DNA from: Treponema sp.
GTDB lineage: Bacteria > Spirochaetota > Spirochaetia > Treponematales > Breznakiellaceae
DNA length: 64,000 nt
Direction: 5' to 3'
NCBI GenBank assembly: GCA_009781635.1
Contig: WQXU01000007.1
Coordinates: forward strand, 47,724 to 111,723
Shown: positions 17,472-26,627 of the stretch, piece by piece
Position numbering within the stretch: the first letter of the stretch is position 1
Layout of the letters: each line of letters starts with the position of its first letter
Made by a program: the position numbers and the translations under genes
Notes under the pieces: model-generated
Database searches by the model: none
Told to the model about the DNA's origin: nothing
The model's input: the letters and a program-made list of their open reading frames with translations, nothing else

Positions 17472-18272
17472 TTAATAAATATTTGTTTTCCGGCTTAACG
17501 CTGCGGTGGTCATTTCTGCCCAGCCGTAATTTACCATATATTCGCCGCAAAAAGCGTTTACTGCTCTTGTGTCACAATTCAGTAAATCGTAGTAATCGCA
17601 GCTTATTTTTTCACAGTCTATTGATATTTGGTTCCAGCTCTTTATAATAATATCATCAATGCCGTTTTCTTTTAGAGCTTTCATCATTTCAGAAATTGCC
17701 GCCTGGGTTTGACTTTTCAGAGATTTGTTATACTTTTTATGTTCCCATAATGCCGCCGCAATTTCGGCAGCAGTCGCAGCAGCACCCCGCCTGTCAATAA
17801 GATAGGCGAAAAGTTCTTTTGCTCTTGTCCTTATGAATACAAGCGGCTTACCGTCTACGAATACTTCGAAATTGCCAAATGTCTGCACGCGCACCCTCTT
17901 GTCTGATTTACGTTCTACAGGATGCCGGAGATTTTCGATTTCTCTCTCTATAGCTTTCTTTGCAGCGGGTTTCATAACATAACCGCTGGGATAGAGCTTC
18001 ATGGCTTCGATTGCGTATTGACTGTATGCGGTGACGAAAATTATATTTGTAGACGGCTTGATTTTCTTGAGCGCTACAGCAGCTTCCAGCCCGTTCATTC
18101 CCGGCATTCGAATGTCAAGTAATGCTATATCGCAGGGTGTTTCTTTTGCGAAGTCAAGGAGTTTGTACGGATCATCAAATGAAAATACCTCAGCATCCGG
18201 ACATGCTTCACGAATCGCTTCAGTTAGGACATCCAATGCAGGCGGGCTGTCGTCTATCGTAATAATTTTCAT
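17472..18272 (-). CDS. Response regulator, receiver plus winged-helix effector
   Basis: A 266-residue protein. The receiver domain (1-120) has acidic residues TIDDS, phospho-acceptor LLDIRMPGMNG (Asp at about 53), VTAYSQ and the Lys of VMKP. After a linker, an OmpR/AfsR-type winged-helix domain follows (RVRVQTFGNFEVFVDGKPL, RTRAKELFAYLIDRRGA, LKSQTQAAISEMMKAL) as in SARP/BTAD-like regulators. The gene overlaps the upstream kinase by 4 bp, so the two formed a cognate pair. The regulator itself looks intact although its kinase is interrupted. Confidence 0.82.
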   Translation of the reverse strand: MKIITIDDSPPALDVLTEAIREACPDAEVFSFDDPYKLLDFAKETPCDIALLDIRMPGMNGLEAAVALKKIKPSTNIIFVTAYSQYAIEAMKLYPSGYVMKPAAKKAIEREIENLRHPVERKSDKRVRVQTFGNFEVFVDGKPLVFIRTRAKELFAYLIDRRGAAATAAEIAAALWEHKKYNKSLKSQTQAAISEMMKALKENGIDDIIIKSWNQISIDCEKISCDYYDLLNCDTRAVNAFCGEYMVNYGWAEMTTAALSRKTNIY

Positions 18273-19566
18273 TCGTTACCCAATCTTTTTCCTGGTATAC
18301 TTATTGTGACTTCAGTTCCAACACCTTGTTCGCTTTTAATATCAAGCGTTCCGCCGCACATCGCAGCAAGACGGTTACGAATATTTGTTACTCCAACCCT
18401 CGGTTTAGCATCCGCCGTATCGAACCCCACTCCATCATCAGTAACAATGATAAGATATGCAGCTTCTGTTTCCCTGACAGAAACTGTTACCGTGCCGCCG
18501 CCCAAGCGCTGACATATGCCGTGTTTGACAGCGTTTTCCACGATAGGCTGCACTGTTAGCGGAGGGATTGCAAAGTAAAAAGATGTTTCGATATTGAAAA
18601 CTACATTGAGCTTTTTTTCATAGACTGCTTTTTCAAGATTTAAGTACGCTTCAATATGCATCCGTTCCCGTTCAAAAGGTATCAGGTTTTTTTCAGTCAG
18701 TGAATCCATATTGCACCTTAAATAGTACGAAAATTCCACCACTGCTTTTTCCGCTGCCTTTGGATCTGTAGCGCAAAGTTTTTTTATTGCCGTAAGCGAA
18801 TTATACAGGAAATGCGGTTGTATCTGACTGAGCATAGTTGCGATCCGGCTTTGTATCAATTCTTTTTCCAGCTGCTCAACAGTGATGTCCGTCAGGCACC
18901 TGCTGTATAAGTTAGTAAATATAATGAAGGTGGCTATAATCATACCCAAGCTGATAAGGAGCGAGCCAAAAAAAGTATCTGAATTACTGAAAATACGACA
19001 GGCACAAGCTGAAATGTATAATAATAAGTATTCATTCCTTTGAACGGGAGAGCGGGTTTATTTTTTGTTTTTATAATAAGAAGACAATATGTGATAATAA
19101 CAAATGACCAGGTTACAATCCATGTTAACGAAACAAGCGCGCCCCTTTGATAAATATTTCCAGCGTCAAGATAAAAAGTTAATCTGTGATGCGGTGTAAA
19201 CGGTACAAAAATCGTATTGATAATTAATGGTATAGAATATAATCGCAGCCGTTTTTTTAGCCCATCTGTATTGTTCCAAACCTTGTAATCGCAGATAAGA
19301 ACCCAAAAAAAAACCGGAAGCGGCACCACCATATAGTAAAGTATGTTGACAGCATAAGCCAGTTATCTTGTTACAAAAAACTGCTCCTCTATCAGCAAGT
19401 ATCCCACTGTATCAAAAATAAGATGCAGCATAACAGCTACCTGTAAATATCTGAACAATTTCAAATCTAAAAATTGCTTTGCGCCCTGCTTGCCTGTGTT
19501 GTAGTAAATGAAACAAAGGATTATAAAGCCTGTTATGTTGACGCCTGCCCAAAAGACACTTATCAT
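18269..19566 (-). pseudogene. Membrane sensor histidine kinase with nonsense codon and frameshift
   Basis: Three ORF-track fragments (19363-19566, 18940-19332, 18269-18949) belong to one gene. The first two share a frame and are separated by a single TAA at 19363-19365. The third is reached by a one-base shift in a run of seven T residues at about 18970. Repaired, it would encode about 433 residues: six or more TM helices, then IQPHFLYNSLTAIKKL, an intact N-box QPIVENAVKHG and G-box DDGVGFD. It partners the regulator at 17472. Internal starts could still yield the soluble kinase part from the ATG at 18949. Confidence 0.7.
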
Positions 19567-19830
19567 ACTGCATTTCCTTTTTAATTGGCGTCACTTTCAT
19601 ACAGATATTTATTCATAATCTGCTGTAATGATACTCACTTACTTTTGTCTCTCTGAAATTTTGATTATCGTTATTTTTCTTTCTATTGTAGGCTTACCGT
19701 TGCACATTATGTCAAGACGGTTTTATAATTGTTTTCACATTTTATTGTCTGTTTCACATACATAAATAGCATATGGATTTTTCTTATTTTTTCCCTTATA
19801 ATTGTATTATATTAAGGGGAAAGCATAAAC

Positions 19831-22800
19831 ATGAATGAAAAAAACATTTCTTCGGGAACAGTTGCAGAACTGCGAACACAGGAGTTTATTTCAAAGTTCT
19901 CAGTGCCGTTTACACAGCCTTATGATTTTGACGAGTTGATTGACAATGCGCTGTATGAATTGCGCGATTTTACCAAAACAGACAGAGCCATCATTCTGGA
20001 ATTTCAAGTTGATGGTTCTTTACTATGCACTTACGAGAGTGTTATTAACAAGGAAACCCCAAAAGTACTGGAGCGCTCACTTACCTATGATATGATGAAA
20101 CCTATTCTTGATGAGGCGGACAACACCGGCTGCTTCTACGAAAAACAGGCATCGCGGTATTTTCAAAGATATCCCACAACCGATTTAAACGAAAAGAGCT
20201 TTTGTTACATACCATTAAAAATAGGCGGTAACAGAGCCGGATACCTTGTGTTTTTCACAATGTTCAAGCAGGCAAACTGGGCAGAAGGCGAATTCCGGCT
20301 CGCTACAATGGCAGGTTCGATCATCGCCGGCGCTTACTCCAGAAAAAAAAGCGAAGAGATTCTTCATGCAGCTAACGAAGCGGAATTACGCACGCAGGAA
20401 TTTATGTCAGAGTTCTCGGTTCCATTTACACGCCCTTATGATTTTGATGATTTAATTGATAATGCGCTGTATGAATTGCGCGATTTTACCAAAACGGACA
20501 GGGCTATTGTACTGGAATTACAGCAGGACGGTTCGCTGCTTTGCACACATGAAGATGTTATTAATGAAAAAACACCGAAAGTAATCGGGCGATCACTCGC
20601 TTTCAAAATGATGAAACCGATCCTTGACAAAGCGGACAGAATCAGCTGCTTCTACGAAAAAGCAGCTTCCAGATTCTTTCAAAGATACCCATCCGCCGAT
20701 TTGGGAGAAAAAAGTTTTTGTTACATTCCTCTGACAATCGGCGGCAGCAGAGCCGGATATCTTGTCTTTTTTACAATGTTCGAAGAAGCAAACTGGGCGG
20801 AGGGAGAATTCCAGTTAGCCACAATGGCAGGTTCGATCATCGCAAGCGCGTATTCCCGTAAAAAGAGTGAAGATTTTTTAATCGCAGCTAACGAAGCGGA
20901 ATTACGCACGCAGAAATTTATATCGGAATTTTCCGTACCGTTTACACAATCCTATGATTTTGACGAATTGATCAACGATGCGCTTTATGAGTTACGTGAT
21001 TTTACCAGCACAGACAGAGCCATCATCCTGCAGTTTCAGCCGGATGATTCGCTTCTTTGTACCCATGAAGACGTTATCAACAAACAAACTCCAAAAGTAT
21101 TGGGGCGTTCACTTAGCTATAAAACCATGAAGCCTATTTTTGACAAAGCGGACAGAACAGGCTGCTTTTATGAAAAAGCGGCGTCACGTTTTTTTCACAG
21201 ATACCCGGATACCGATTTAGGCGAAAAAAGTTTTTGTTACATACCGCTTACAATCGGCGGCAACAGGGCAGGCTATCTTGTATTTTTTACAATGTTCGAA
21301 CAGGCAAACTGGGCGGAAGGCGAGTTCCGTCTTGCAACAATGGCGGGCTCAATTATTGCAGGCGCTTACTCAAGGAAAAAAACCGAAGATGTTTTATTTG
21401 CGGCAAGAGAAGCGGAGCTTCGTACGCAGGAATTTATTTCAAAGTTTTCTGTACCTTTCACCCAGCCTTATGACTTTGAAAAATTAATTGATAACGCGCT
21501 TTTTGAACTGCGTGATTTTACCAAAACAGACAGAGCAATCATTCTGGAATATATGCCTGACAATTTCCTGCACTGTACCCATGAAGACGTTATAAACAAT
21601 GAAACTCCAAGAGTATTGGGACGATCTCTGGAATACGAAGTAATGAAACCGATCCTTGATGAAGCAAACTCAATCGGCTGTTACTACGAAAAAGCGGCGG
21701 AGAAAGTTTTTGAAACACATCCCGGCACATCGCTGGAAGAAAAAAGTTTTTGCTATATTCCGCTCATGGTAGAAGGCACACGCGCAGGATACCTTGTTTT
21801 TGCCACAACATTTGAGCAGGCGGATTGGGCGCAGGGAGAGTTCCGTCTTGCAACAATGGCAGGTTCAATCCTTGCAGGAGCTTTTTCAAAACGCAAATCT
21901 GAAACCGCACTTAGAGAAGCGACACAAAAAGCTCAGCAGGCCAACGAAGCAAAGAGCCTATTCCTGTCCAACATGAGCCACGAAATACGCACGCCCATGA
22001 ACGCCATTATCGGAATGACTTATATCGGAAAATCTGCCGCTGATTTACAGCGCAAAGATTATTGCTTGTCAAAAATAGAAAACGCTTCGCAGCATTTGCT
22101 GGGTGTCATTAACGATATTCTGGATATGTCAAAGATTGAAGCAAATAAACTTGAATTATCATATGAAGAGTTTGAATTTGAAAAGATGCTTCAGCGCGTA
22201 GTTAACATCGCCGCGTTCCGCGCTGACGAAAAGAATCAAACAATTTCTGTACATATCGATAAATCAATACCGCGCACACTTATCGGCGATGACCAAAGGC
22301 TTGCGCAGGTAATTACAAATCTGCTTGGCAATGCAGTCAAGTTTACGCCCGAAAACGGTTCTATCATTCTTGATACCCGTCTTATCAAAAAAGAAGAAGC
22401 TCCGTTAAATGCAACGCAGTTTCCCGCGCAAAGTGCAACGCAGTTCCCCGCGCAAAGTGCAACGCAGTTCCCCGCGCAAAGTGCAACGCAGTTCCCCGCG
22501 CTGGAAGACGAGTACACTATACAGGTCACTGTTACCGACAGCGGTATAGGCATAAGTCCCGAACAGCAAAAGAAACTTTTTAAATCATTTCATCAGGCTG
22601 ATCTGGAAACTACACGTAAGTTTGGCGGCACAGGACTTGGGCTTGCTATTTCCAAAAGCATTGTGGAAATGATGGGCGGAAGCATCGGGCTTGAATCCGA
22701 ACTTGGAGAAGGATCAAAATTCTTTTTTACATTCAAGGCAAAACGAGGGATAAAAAGCATTCCAAACCTTTCCGAAATCGGCGTTAGCTGGGGTAATGTA

Positions 22801-23748
22801 TCCATAATGGCAATAGATGATGATCAATCTGTCCTTAATTATTTTACCGATGTTTTACACGGGTTTGGCAAGAAATGCGATATTGCTTTAAGCGGACAGG
22901 AAGCGCTGGCGCTTGTCGGCGTTAACGGCATGTACGATATTTATTTTATTGACTGGAAAATGCCGGATATGGACGGCATTAAACTGGCAAGCGAATTAAA
23001 AGCAAAATCCAAATCACCTGAACATACGATCATTATAATGATCTCCGCCGCCGAATGGAGCGGTGTTGCAGCCGATGCAAAAAAAGCAGGCGTTGATAAG
23101 TTCCTGTCCAAGCCGCTTTTCCCCTCTGCAATCGCCGATGCAATAAATGAGTCGATTGGAATAAACCGCACACAAGAAGAAGAAAGAGATGATTTCATGC
23201 ATATTTTTAAGGGATACAAAATCCTTTTGGCGGAAGATGTTGAAATCAACCGTGAAATAATTGAAGTATTGATAGAACCTACAATGCTCGAAATGGATTG
23301 CGCAGAAAACGGTTTAAAAGCAGTTGAGATGTTTGAGAAATCTCCGGATGCCTACGATTTGATCTTAATGGATGTACAAATGCCGGAGATTGACGGATAT
23401 GAAGCAACCAAAAGAATCAGAGCGATTGAAAAACAACTTATGGAAAAAAAGAGCACGAGTTTTACCGCATCTTGCAACGAAGTTCCCCGCGCATCTTGCA
23501 ACGAAGTTTCCCGCGCATCTTGCAACGAAGTTCCCCGCGCAAATTGCAACGCAGTTTCCCGCGCTGGTGAAACCCGAAGCAATAATAGAGATTTGCGCAA
23601 GCAAATTCCTATTATTGCAATGACAGCTAACGTTTTCCGTGAGGATATAGAGAAGTGCTTTGAAGCAGGAATGAACGGTCATATAGGTAAGCCTGTAGAT
23701 ATCGAAGAATTTATAAGTACGCTGCAAAAGTATCTTACCAAAGAGTAA
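19831..23748 (+). CDS. Hybrid sensor histidine kinase with four GAF-like repeats and two receivers
   Basis: A 1305-residue cytoplasmic protein without TM segments. Four GAF-like units of about 170 residues each begin AELRTQEFIS.FSVPFTQ.YDF (about residues 9, 185, 355 and 525). Next come HisKA with FLSNMSHEIRTPMNAI (His at about 716), HATPase with GDDQRLAQVITNLLGNAVKF and DSGIGISPEQQ, receiver 1 (MAIDDDQ at about 992, FIDWKMPDMDG, SKPLF) and receiver 2 (LLAEDVEINR at about 1130, LILMDVQMPEIDG, GKPVD). Catalytic residues are present. A 24-bp DNA repeat interrupts the HATPase loop and again the receiver 2 loop. AGGGG precedes the ATG. Confidence 0.85.
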   Translation: MNEKNISSGTVAELRTQEFISKFSVPFTQPYDFDELIDNALYELRDFTKTDRAIILEFQVDGSLLCTYESVINKETPKVLERSLTYDMMKPILDEADNTGCFYEKQASRYFQRYPTTDLNEKSFCYIPLKIGGNRAGYLVFFTMFKQANWAEGEFRLATMAGSIIAGAYSRKKSEEILHAANEAELRTQEFMSEFSVPFTRPYDFDDLIDNALYELRDFTKTDRAIVLELQQDGSLLCTHEDVINEKTPKVIGRSLAFKMMKPILDKADRISCFYEKAASRFFQRYPSADLGEKSFCYIPLTIGGSRAGYLVFFTMFEEANWAEGEFQLATMAGSIIASAYSRKKSEDFLIAANEAELRTQKFISEFSVPFTQSYDFDELINDALYELRDFTSTDRAIILQFQPDDSLLCTHEDVINKQTPKVLGRSLSYKTMKPIFDKADRTGCFYEKAASRFFHRYPDTDLGEKSFCYIPLTIGGNRAGYLVFFTMFEQANWAEGEFRLATMAGSIIAGAYSRKKTEDVLFAAREAELRTQEFISKFSVPFTQPYDFEKLIDNALFELRDFTKTDRAIILEYMPDNFLHCTHEDVINNETPRVLGRSLEYEVMKPILDEANSIGCYYEKAAEKVFETHPGTSLEEKSFCYIPLMVEGTRAGYLVFATTFEQADWAQGEFRLATMAGSILAGAFSKRKSETALREATQKAQQANEAKSLFLSNMSHEIRTPMNAIIGMTYIGKSAADLQRKDYCLSKIENASQHLLGVINDILDMSKIEANKLELSYEEFEFEKMLQRVVNIAAFRADEKNQTISVHIDKSIPRTLIGDDQRLAQVITNLLGNAVKFTPENGSIILDTRLIKKEEAPLNATQFPAQSATQFPAQSATQFPAQSATQFPALEDEYTIQVTVTDSGIGISPEQQKKLFKSFHQADLETTRKFGGTGLGLAISKSIVEMMGGSIGLESELGEGSKFFFTFKAKRGIKSIPNLSEIGVSWGNVSIMAIDDDQSVLNYFTDVLHGFGKKCDIALSGQEALALVGVNGMYDIYFIDWKMPDMDGIKLASELKAKSKSPEHTIIIMISAAEWSGVAADAKKAGVDKFLSKPLFPSAIADAINESIGINRTQEEERDDFMHIFKGYKILLAEDVEINREIIEVLIEPTMLEMDCAENGLKAVEMFEKSPDAYDLILMDVQMPEIDGYEATKRIRAIEKQLMEKKSTSFTASCNEVPRASCNEVSRASCNEVPRANCNAVSRAGETRSNNRDLRKQIPIIAMTANVFREDIEKCFEAGMNGHIGKPVDIEEFISTLQKYLTKE
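22410..22502 (+). repeat. 24-bp tandem repeat, four copies, in the HATPase loop
   Basis: The unit starts TGCAACGCAGTTCCCCGCGC and ends AAAG. Three full copies and one 21-bp copy encode ATQFPAQS units (codons about 860-891), between the N-box and the DSGIG box of the hybrid kinase. The insert stays in frame. The same unit occurs at 23467 in another reading frame. Confidence 0.85.
23467..23566 (+). repeat. 24-bp tandem repeat, four copies, in the second receiver domain
   Basis: The unit contains TTGCAACGAAGTTCCCCGCG, encodes ASCNEVPR-type units (codons about 1212-1245) and ends in GCGCTGG like the copy at 22410. It lies in a loop before the IPIIAMTANV strand of receiver 2. The DNA core is shared with the first array but is read in a different frame. 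Confidence 0.85.
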
Positions 23749-23793
23749 TTTTTATTATTTTTGAGCGTGTCAGAAACTAAATTATATTATTTC

Positions 23794-23857
23794 GTTTAAC
23801 GTTCTATATAAACAAGCTGCCCGAAAAAGAAAATGCTGCTTTTATTGTGTGTTATGT
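23794..23857 (+). other. attC-like site 1
   Basis: A 64-nt site starting GTTTAAC (fits RYYYAAC) and ending GTGTGTTATGT. AAGCTGCCCG and GCTGCTTTTAT near the two ends align with the equivalent boxes of the site at 25370. ATAAA and TTTAT flank the centre as weak stem partners. It lies just after the hybrid kinase and just before mazEF. Inferred integron recombination site; no integrase gene is in the window. Confidence 0.5.
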
Positions 23858-23870
23858 GCAGTAATTTTGC

Positions 23871-24212
23871 CTAATTTAGACTTAAAACCAGTCTTATCCC
23901 CAGTTCCACTTCTTCCATTATTTCCTTTTTTATTTTTATTATTTTTTTACTAAATCTGCTTCGATCTATTGCATATAATTGAGCTACTATTATTACAGAA
24001 TCATTCTTTAATTTAGAATCCTTTTTTCCAATATATACATTGCCAGGAGCGTCTAAAAGACGTAAATTTGTTGTTAATGGCAGTACAACAATAGTCTTTA
24101 TTTTACTTTCATTAAAACCATCGTCTTGTACAATTAATACCGGACGATTATTAGCAGGTTCACTGCCGTATGGAGGATCAAATTCGGCCCACCATATTTC
24201 ACCACGTATCAT
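23871..24212 (-). CDS. mazF: MazF-family mRNA interferase toxin
   Basis: A 113-residue toxin: MIRGEIWWAEFDPPYGSEPA, then RPVLIVQDDGFN, IVVLPLTTNLRL and VIIVAQLYAIDRSR are the standard MazF/PemK blocks, including the Gly-Ser-Glu and NRPVLI motifs of the RNA-binding face. It overlaps the antitoxin start region by 14 bp. It lies directly beside an attC-like site, and toxin-antitoxin pairs are frequent integron cassettes that stabilise arrays. It appears intact. Confidence 0.9.
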   Translation of the reverse strand: MIRGEIWWAEFDPPYGSEPANNRPVLIVQDDGFNESKIKTIVVLPLTTNLRLLDAPGNVYIGKKDSKLKNDSVIIVAQLYAIDRSRFSKKIIKIKKEIMEEVELGIRLVLSLN

Positions 24213-24450
24213 TTTTTGTTAATTCTCTAATGGATTCAAGTCCGGCATTTGAAATAGGTTCAAATTCTTTATAATAATCGTCATTATCATATACCTCGTT
24301 TAATTTTTGAGTTATATATTTTCGATTATTTTTTTTGATGTATTCTACAATAGCATTTAAATATAATGCGCTTCTGGAAATACCCATAAAGTGAGCAGTT
24401 TCTTCTGCTTCCATATATACCCTATCAGGTATTGAAATTGCTGTTTTCAT
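24199..24450 (-). CDS. MazE-like ribbon-helix-helix antitoxin
   Basis: An 83-residue protein. The N-terminal MKTAISIPDRVYMEAEETAH followed by MGISRSALYLNAIVEYIKK is a ribbon-helix-helix DNA-binding fold. The acidic tail YDNDDYYKEFEPISNAG should bind the toxin. The coding region overlaps the toxin gene, and the pair reads away from the kinase gene's orientation. Confidence 0.85.
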   Translation of the reverse strand: MKTAISIPDRVYMEAEETAHFMGISRSALYLNAIVEYIKKNNRKYITQKLNEVYDNDDYYKEFEPISNAGLESIRELTKNDTW

Positions 24451-24545
24451 ATATAAAGTATAACTAAAGTATAAATTTCTGTCAAGCTTTCGAGCGATTA
24501 CTTTTTATTAATTTTTTGATATTATTAAAAAAGGGAACTGCATAT

Positions 24546-25310
24546 ATGATACCTGGAAAATGTAAATTGTGCCAAAATGATAATGTTCTCCTGATGGAAT
24601 CACATATTATACCGGAATTTGCATATAAACCAGTATATGATAAGCATCATCGTTTTATTGATTTTTCAGAAGATCCAAGGACAGGGGTAAAATTTGCACA
24701 AAAAGGCATCAGGGAAAATTTATTATGCGGCAGCTGTGAAGTACTTTTAAGCAAACATGAAAAAATATTAAGTGATTTCACTTTGAACTTAAATCAAAAT
24801 AAAAATAACATCATCCATTTGTCTGATGAATTTCTTTTAAATACAAATATTAATTATGATTCGGTGAAACTGGCAGTACTATCAATAATTTTCAGATTGT
24901 CGGTTTCAAAGCTTCCGCAATACACTGGTTACGAATTAGGACCATTTGAACAGGAAATCAGAGATATTATATTACACGGCAGGCATATTGACAGGTATAA
25001 GTTTAGTATGCACATAAGTCCTGTAACACGTAATGGTATATATTATCCGGATTTAATAATGACTTACGAGAAACCATCGAAATATAAAAACATATACACA
25101 TTTTTATGTTTTATTATGTATGGACTTTTATTTGATGTAATGATTTCAAAAATTGATAAATGCGATTGCTGGCATTATTTTTCCTTAAGAGAAAAGGGTA
25201 AAATTATTATGCAAAATATTGAAATTAATAATGTAAATATTAAAGCTGATTTAATTAAACGTTTTAAAGATGAAGACATGATAAAACTTATTAGAAGGCT
25301 AAAAAAATGA
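24546..25310 (+). CDS. HNH-like zinc-binding protein of unknown function
   Basis: About 254 residues. I use the ATG at 24546 (track start 24516) because AAAAGGGA precedes it and MIPGKCKLCQNDN is a sensible start. A CKLC...CGSC pair with SHIIPEF between (residues about 5-65) forms a Zn-ribbon with an HNH-like H(I)IP motif, seen in some HNH nucleases and phage or defence proteins. The rest is helical with one hydrophobic segment and unrecognised. It is the only plus-strand gene of its inferred cassette. An AT-rich terminator overlaps its stop codon. Confidence 0.55.
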   Translation: MIPGKCKLCQNDNVLLMESHIIPEFAYKPVYDKHHRFIDFSEDPRTGVKFAQKGIRENLLCGSCEVLLSKHEKILSDFTLNLNQNKNNIIHLSDEFLLNTNINYDSVKLAVLSIIFRLSVSKLPQYTGYELGPFEQEIRDIILHGRHIDRYKFSMHISPVTRNGIYYPDLIMTYEKPSKYKNIYTFLCFIMYGLLFDVMISKIDKCDCWHYFSLREKGKIIMQNIEINNVNIKADLIKRFKDEDMIKLIRRLKK

Positions 25311-25348
25311 TTTAAAAAATTATTAATATTTTTTAAATCATTTTTTTT
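25307..25348 (+). terminator. AT-rich intrinsic terminator of the HNH-like gene
   Basis: ATGATTTAAAAAAT (25307-25320) and its exact complement (25328-25341) form a 14-bp stem with a 7-nt loop, followed by seven T residues and preceded by A residues. The stem includes the stop codon. The A/T flanks would allow function in both directions. Confidence 0.75.
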
Positions 25349-25369
25349 GAGTTATGTTAGCGATATTTC

Positions 25370-25434
25370 TCCTAACGTTTAAGGTAACTGCCCAAGCCGC
25401 CGTCAGGCGGCGCAGCTGTTACCGCGCGTTATGT
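25370..25434 (+). other. attC-like site 2
   Basis: A 65-nt GC-rich imperfect palindrome in AT-rich DNA. It runs from TCCTAACG (one mismatch to RYYYAAC) to CGCGTTATGT. GGTAAC (25383-25388) pairs with GTTACC (25418-25423), and GCCGCC with GGCGGC around a GTCA loop. TAACG...CGTTA ends, bulged stems and short length are the hallmarks of integron attC sites. It is placed between the HNH-like gene and the DUF262 gene. Confidence 0.6.
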
Positions 25435-25463
25435 GAAGTTATGGCGCCTTTTTGCAATATTTT

Positions 25464-26627
25464 TTATTTATTACCTTTTGCTCTATTATGTGTTTTGCAT
25501 AACATTTGGCAATTTTTTACAATTGTTGCACCGCCTTTACTCCATGCGGTTACATGATCAGCATCCATTTCTGTCAGTTTCCATATTTTAGATTTATTTG
25601 AATCATGTCCTATAGCACAAAGCGGACAGTTTGAAATGCCTTTTTTCCCTGCGGCTTCTGTTTGTTTTGCATAAACACTATTTTTTGTTGCTTCATCAAA
25701 AATACGAATGTCAAGTAATTTCGTATCAGTCGAGCCGCCAAGTAAAAATTCAAATATTCCCCTGCGATTTTTAACATAAGGATCAGCATATAATTTTCTT
25801 AATTTTTTTGAAATCGCGTTAGGATCATAAGCGTTTTTATGATATTCTTCATAAAGTCTTCCCCATTCAAGCCCTTTCATTTCATTTTCAACATCTTTAA
25901 AAACAGCAGAAATCCAATCAATTACACTATTAAAATATGCTTTTATCTGGTTAATATTTTTATCATTTCTGTGCCTACCCATATAATCACCAACATTATC
26001 TTTACTAACCCAATTTAATGCACATTCCAAAAACTCTTGCCGATTAACACTGCCAGAAATATACATGCTCCATTTTTGTATATTGGAATTACGGCTATTG
26101 CTAAATTCCTCTTTACATAATGTTACAAAAGTTCCAGAATATACAGCATTAAGAAGTTCCTGGTTATTTAGCGGAACACCTGCAATATTTATTGTTTTAA
26201 ACCATTCTTTAATTTCTGTTTCTGTTCCTTCGCATTCATAAATTAATAATGGTGTTTCCATTATGATTTTTTGTTTATCGGAAGCAATACCGCTAAAATA
26301 TTGTTCCATTCCATTTTCGTCTTTAATTGCAAATTTTCCAGAAACATAACGTCCAATGCTTGTAATACGCTGCTGACCATCTAAAACTTCGAATTTATTG
26401 TCTGTTACTTTAACGAAATAAATAAGACCAATAGGATACTTTTTTAGGATTGAATTTATTACTGCAACATCTTTTTTACCATCTGCATAAATATAGTTTC
26501 TTTGATATTCAGGCTGTATAGTCAATCTGCCAGATAAGCCAAATAAACCTTTACCTTCAAGTTCGTTGTAAACAAACCCTTCGCATATATCTTTGATTGT
26601 AATATTTGTTTTAAGTGTTGTTTTCAC
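25464..26627 (-). CDS. DUF262-HNH nuclease, candidate restriction partner
   Basis: A 387-residue protein. The DUF262/ParB-like N-terminal domain has IQPEYQRNYIYADGKKD and FEVLDGQQRITSIGRYVSG, where the DGQQR motif is characteristic. The C-terminal HNH domain has CPLC, MDADHVTAWSKGGA and NCQMLCKTHNRAKG, with DH, N and H catalytic residues. DUF262 proteins include the GmrSD restriction enzymes and other phage-defence nucleases, where DUF262 senses or hydrolyses nucleotides. It overlaps the upstream methylase by 4 bp, so the two are probably one modification-dependent or classical restriction unit. Confidence 0.82.
   Translation of the reverse strand: MKTTLKTNITIKDICEGFVYNELEGKGLFGLSGRLTIQPEYQRNYIYADGKKDVAVINSILKKYPIGLIYFVKVTDNKFEVLDGQQRITSIGRYVSGKFAIKDENGMEQYFSGIASDKQKIIMETPLLIYECEGTETEIKEWFKTINIAGVPLNNQELLNAVYSGTFVTLCKEEFSNSRNSNIQKWSMYISGSVNRQEFLECALNWVSKDNVGDYMGRHRNDKNINQIKAYFNSVIDWISAVFKDVENEMKGLEWGRLYEEYHKNAYDPNAISKKLRKLYADPYVKNRRGIFEFLLGGSTDTKLLDIRIFDEATKNSVYAKQTEAAGKKGISNCPLCAIGHDSNKSKIWKLTEMDADHVTAWSKGGATIVKNCQMLCKTHNRAKGNK

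Noticed and set aside
22410-23566. Short direct repeats resembling CRISPR
   Set aside because: Units are contiguous without unique spacers and lie inside an open reading frame; no cas genes are nearby.
23372-23727. ORFs with HLATKFPA or CAGNFVARCA repeats over the kinase end
   Set aside because: They are alternate-frame readings of the 24-bp repeat, not separate genes.
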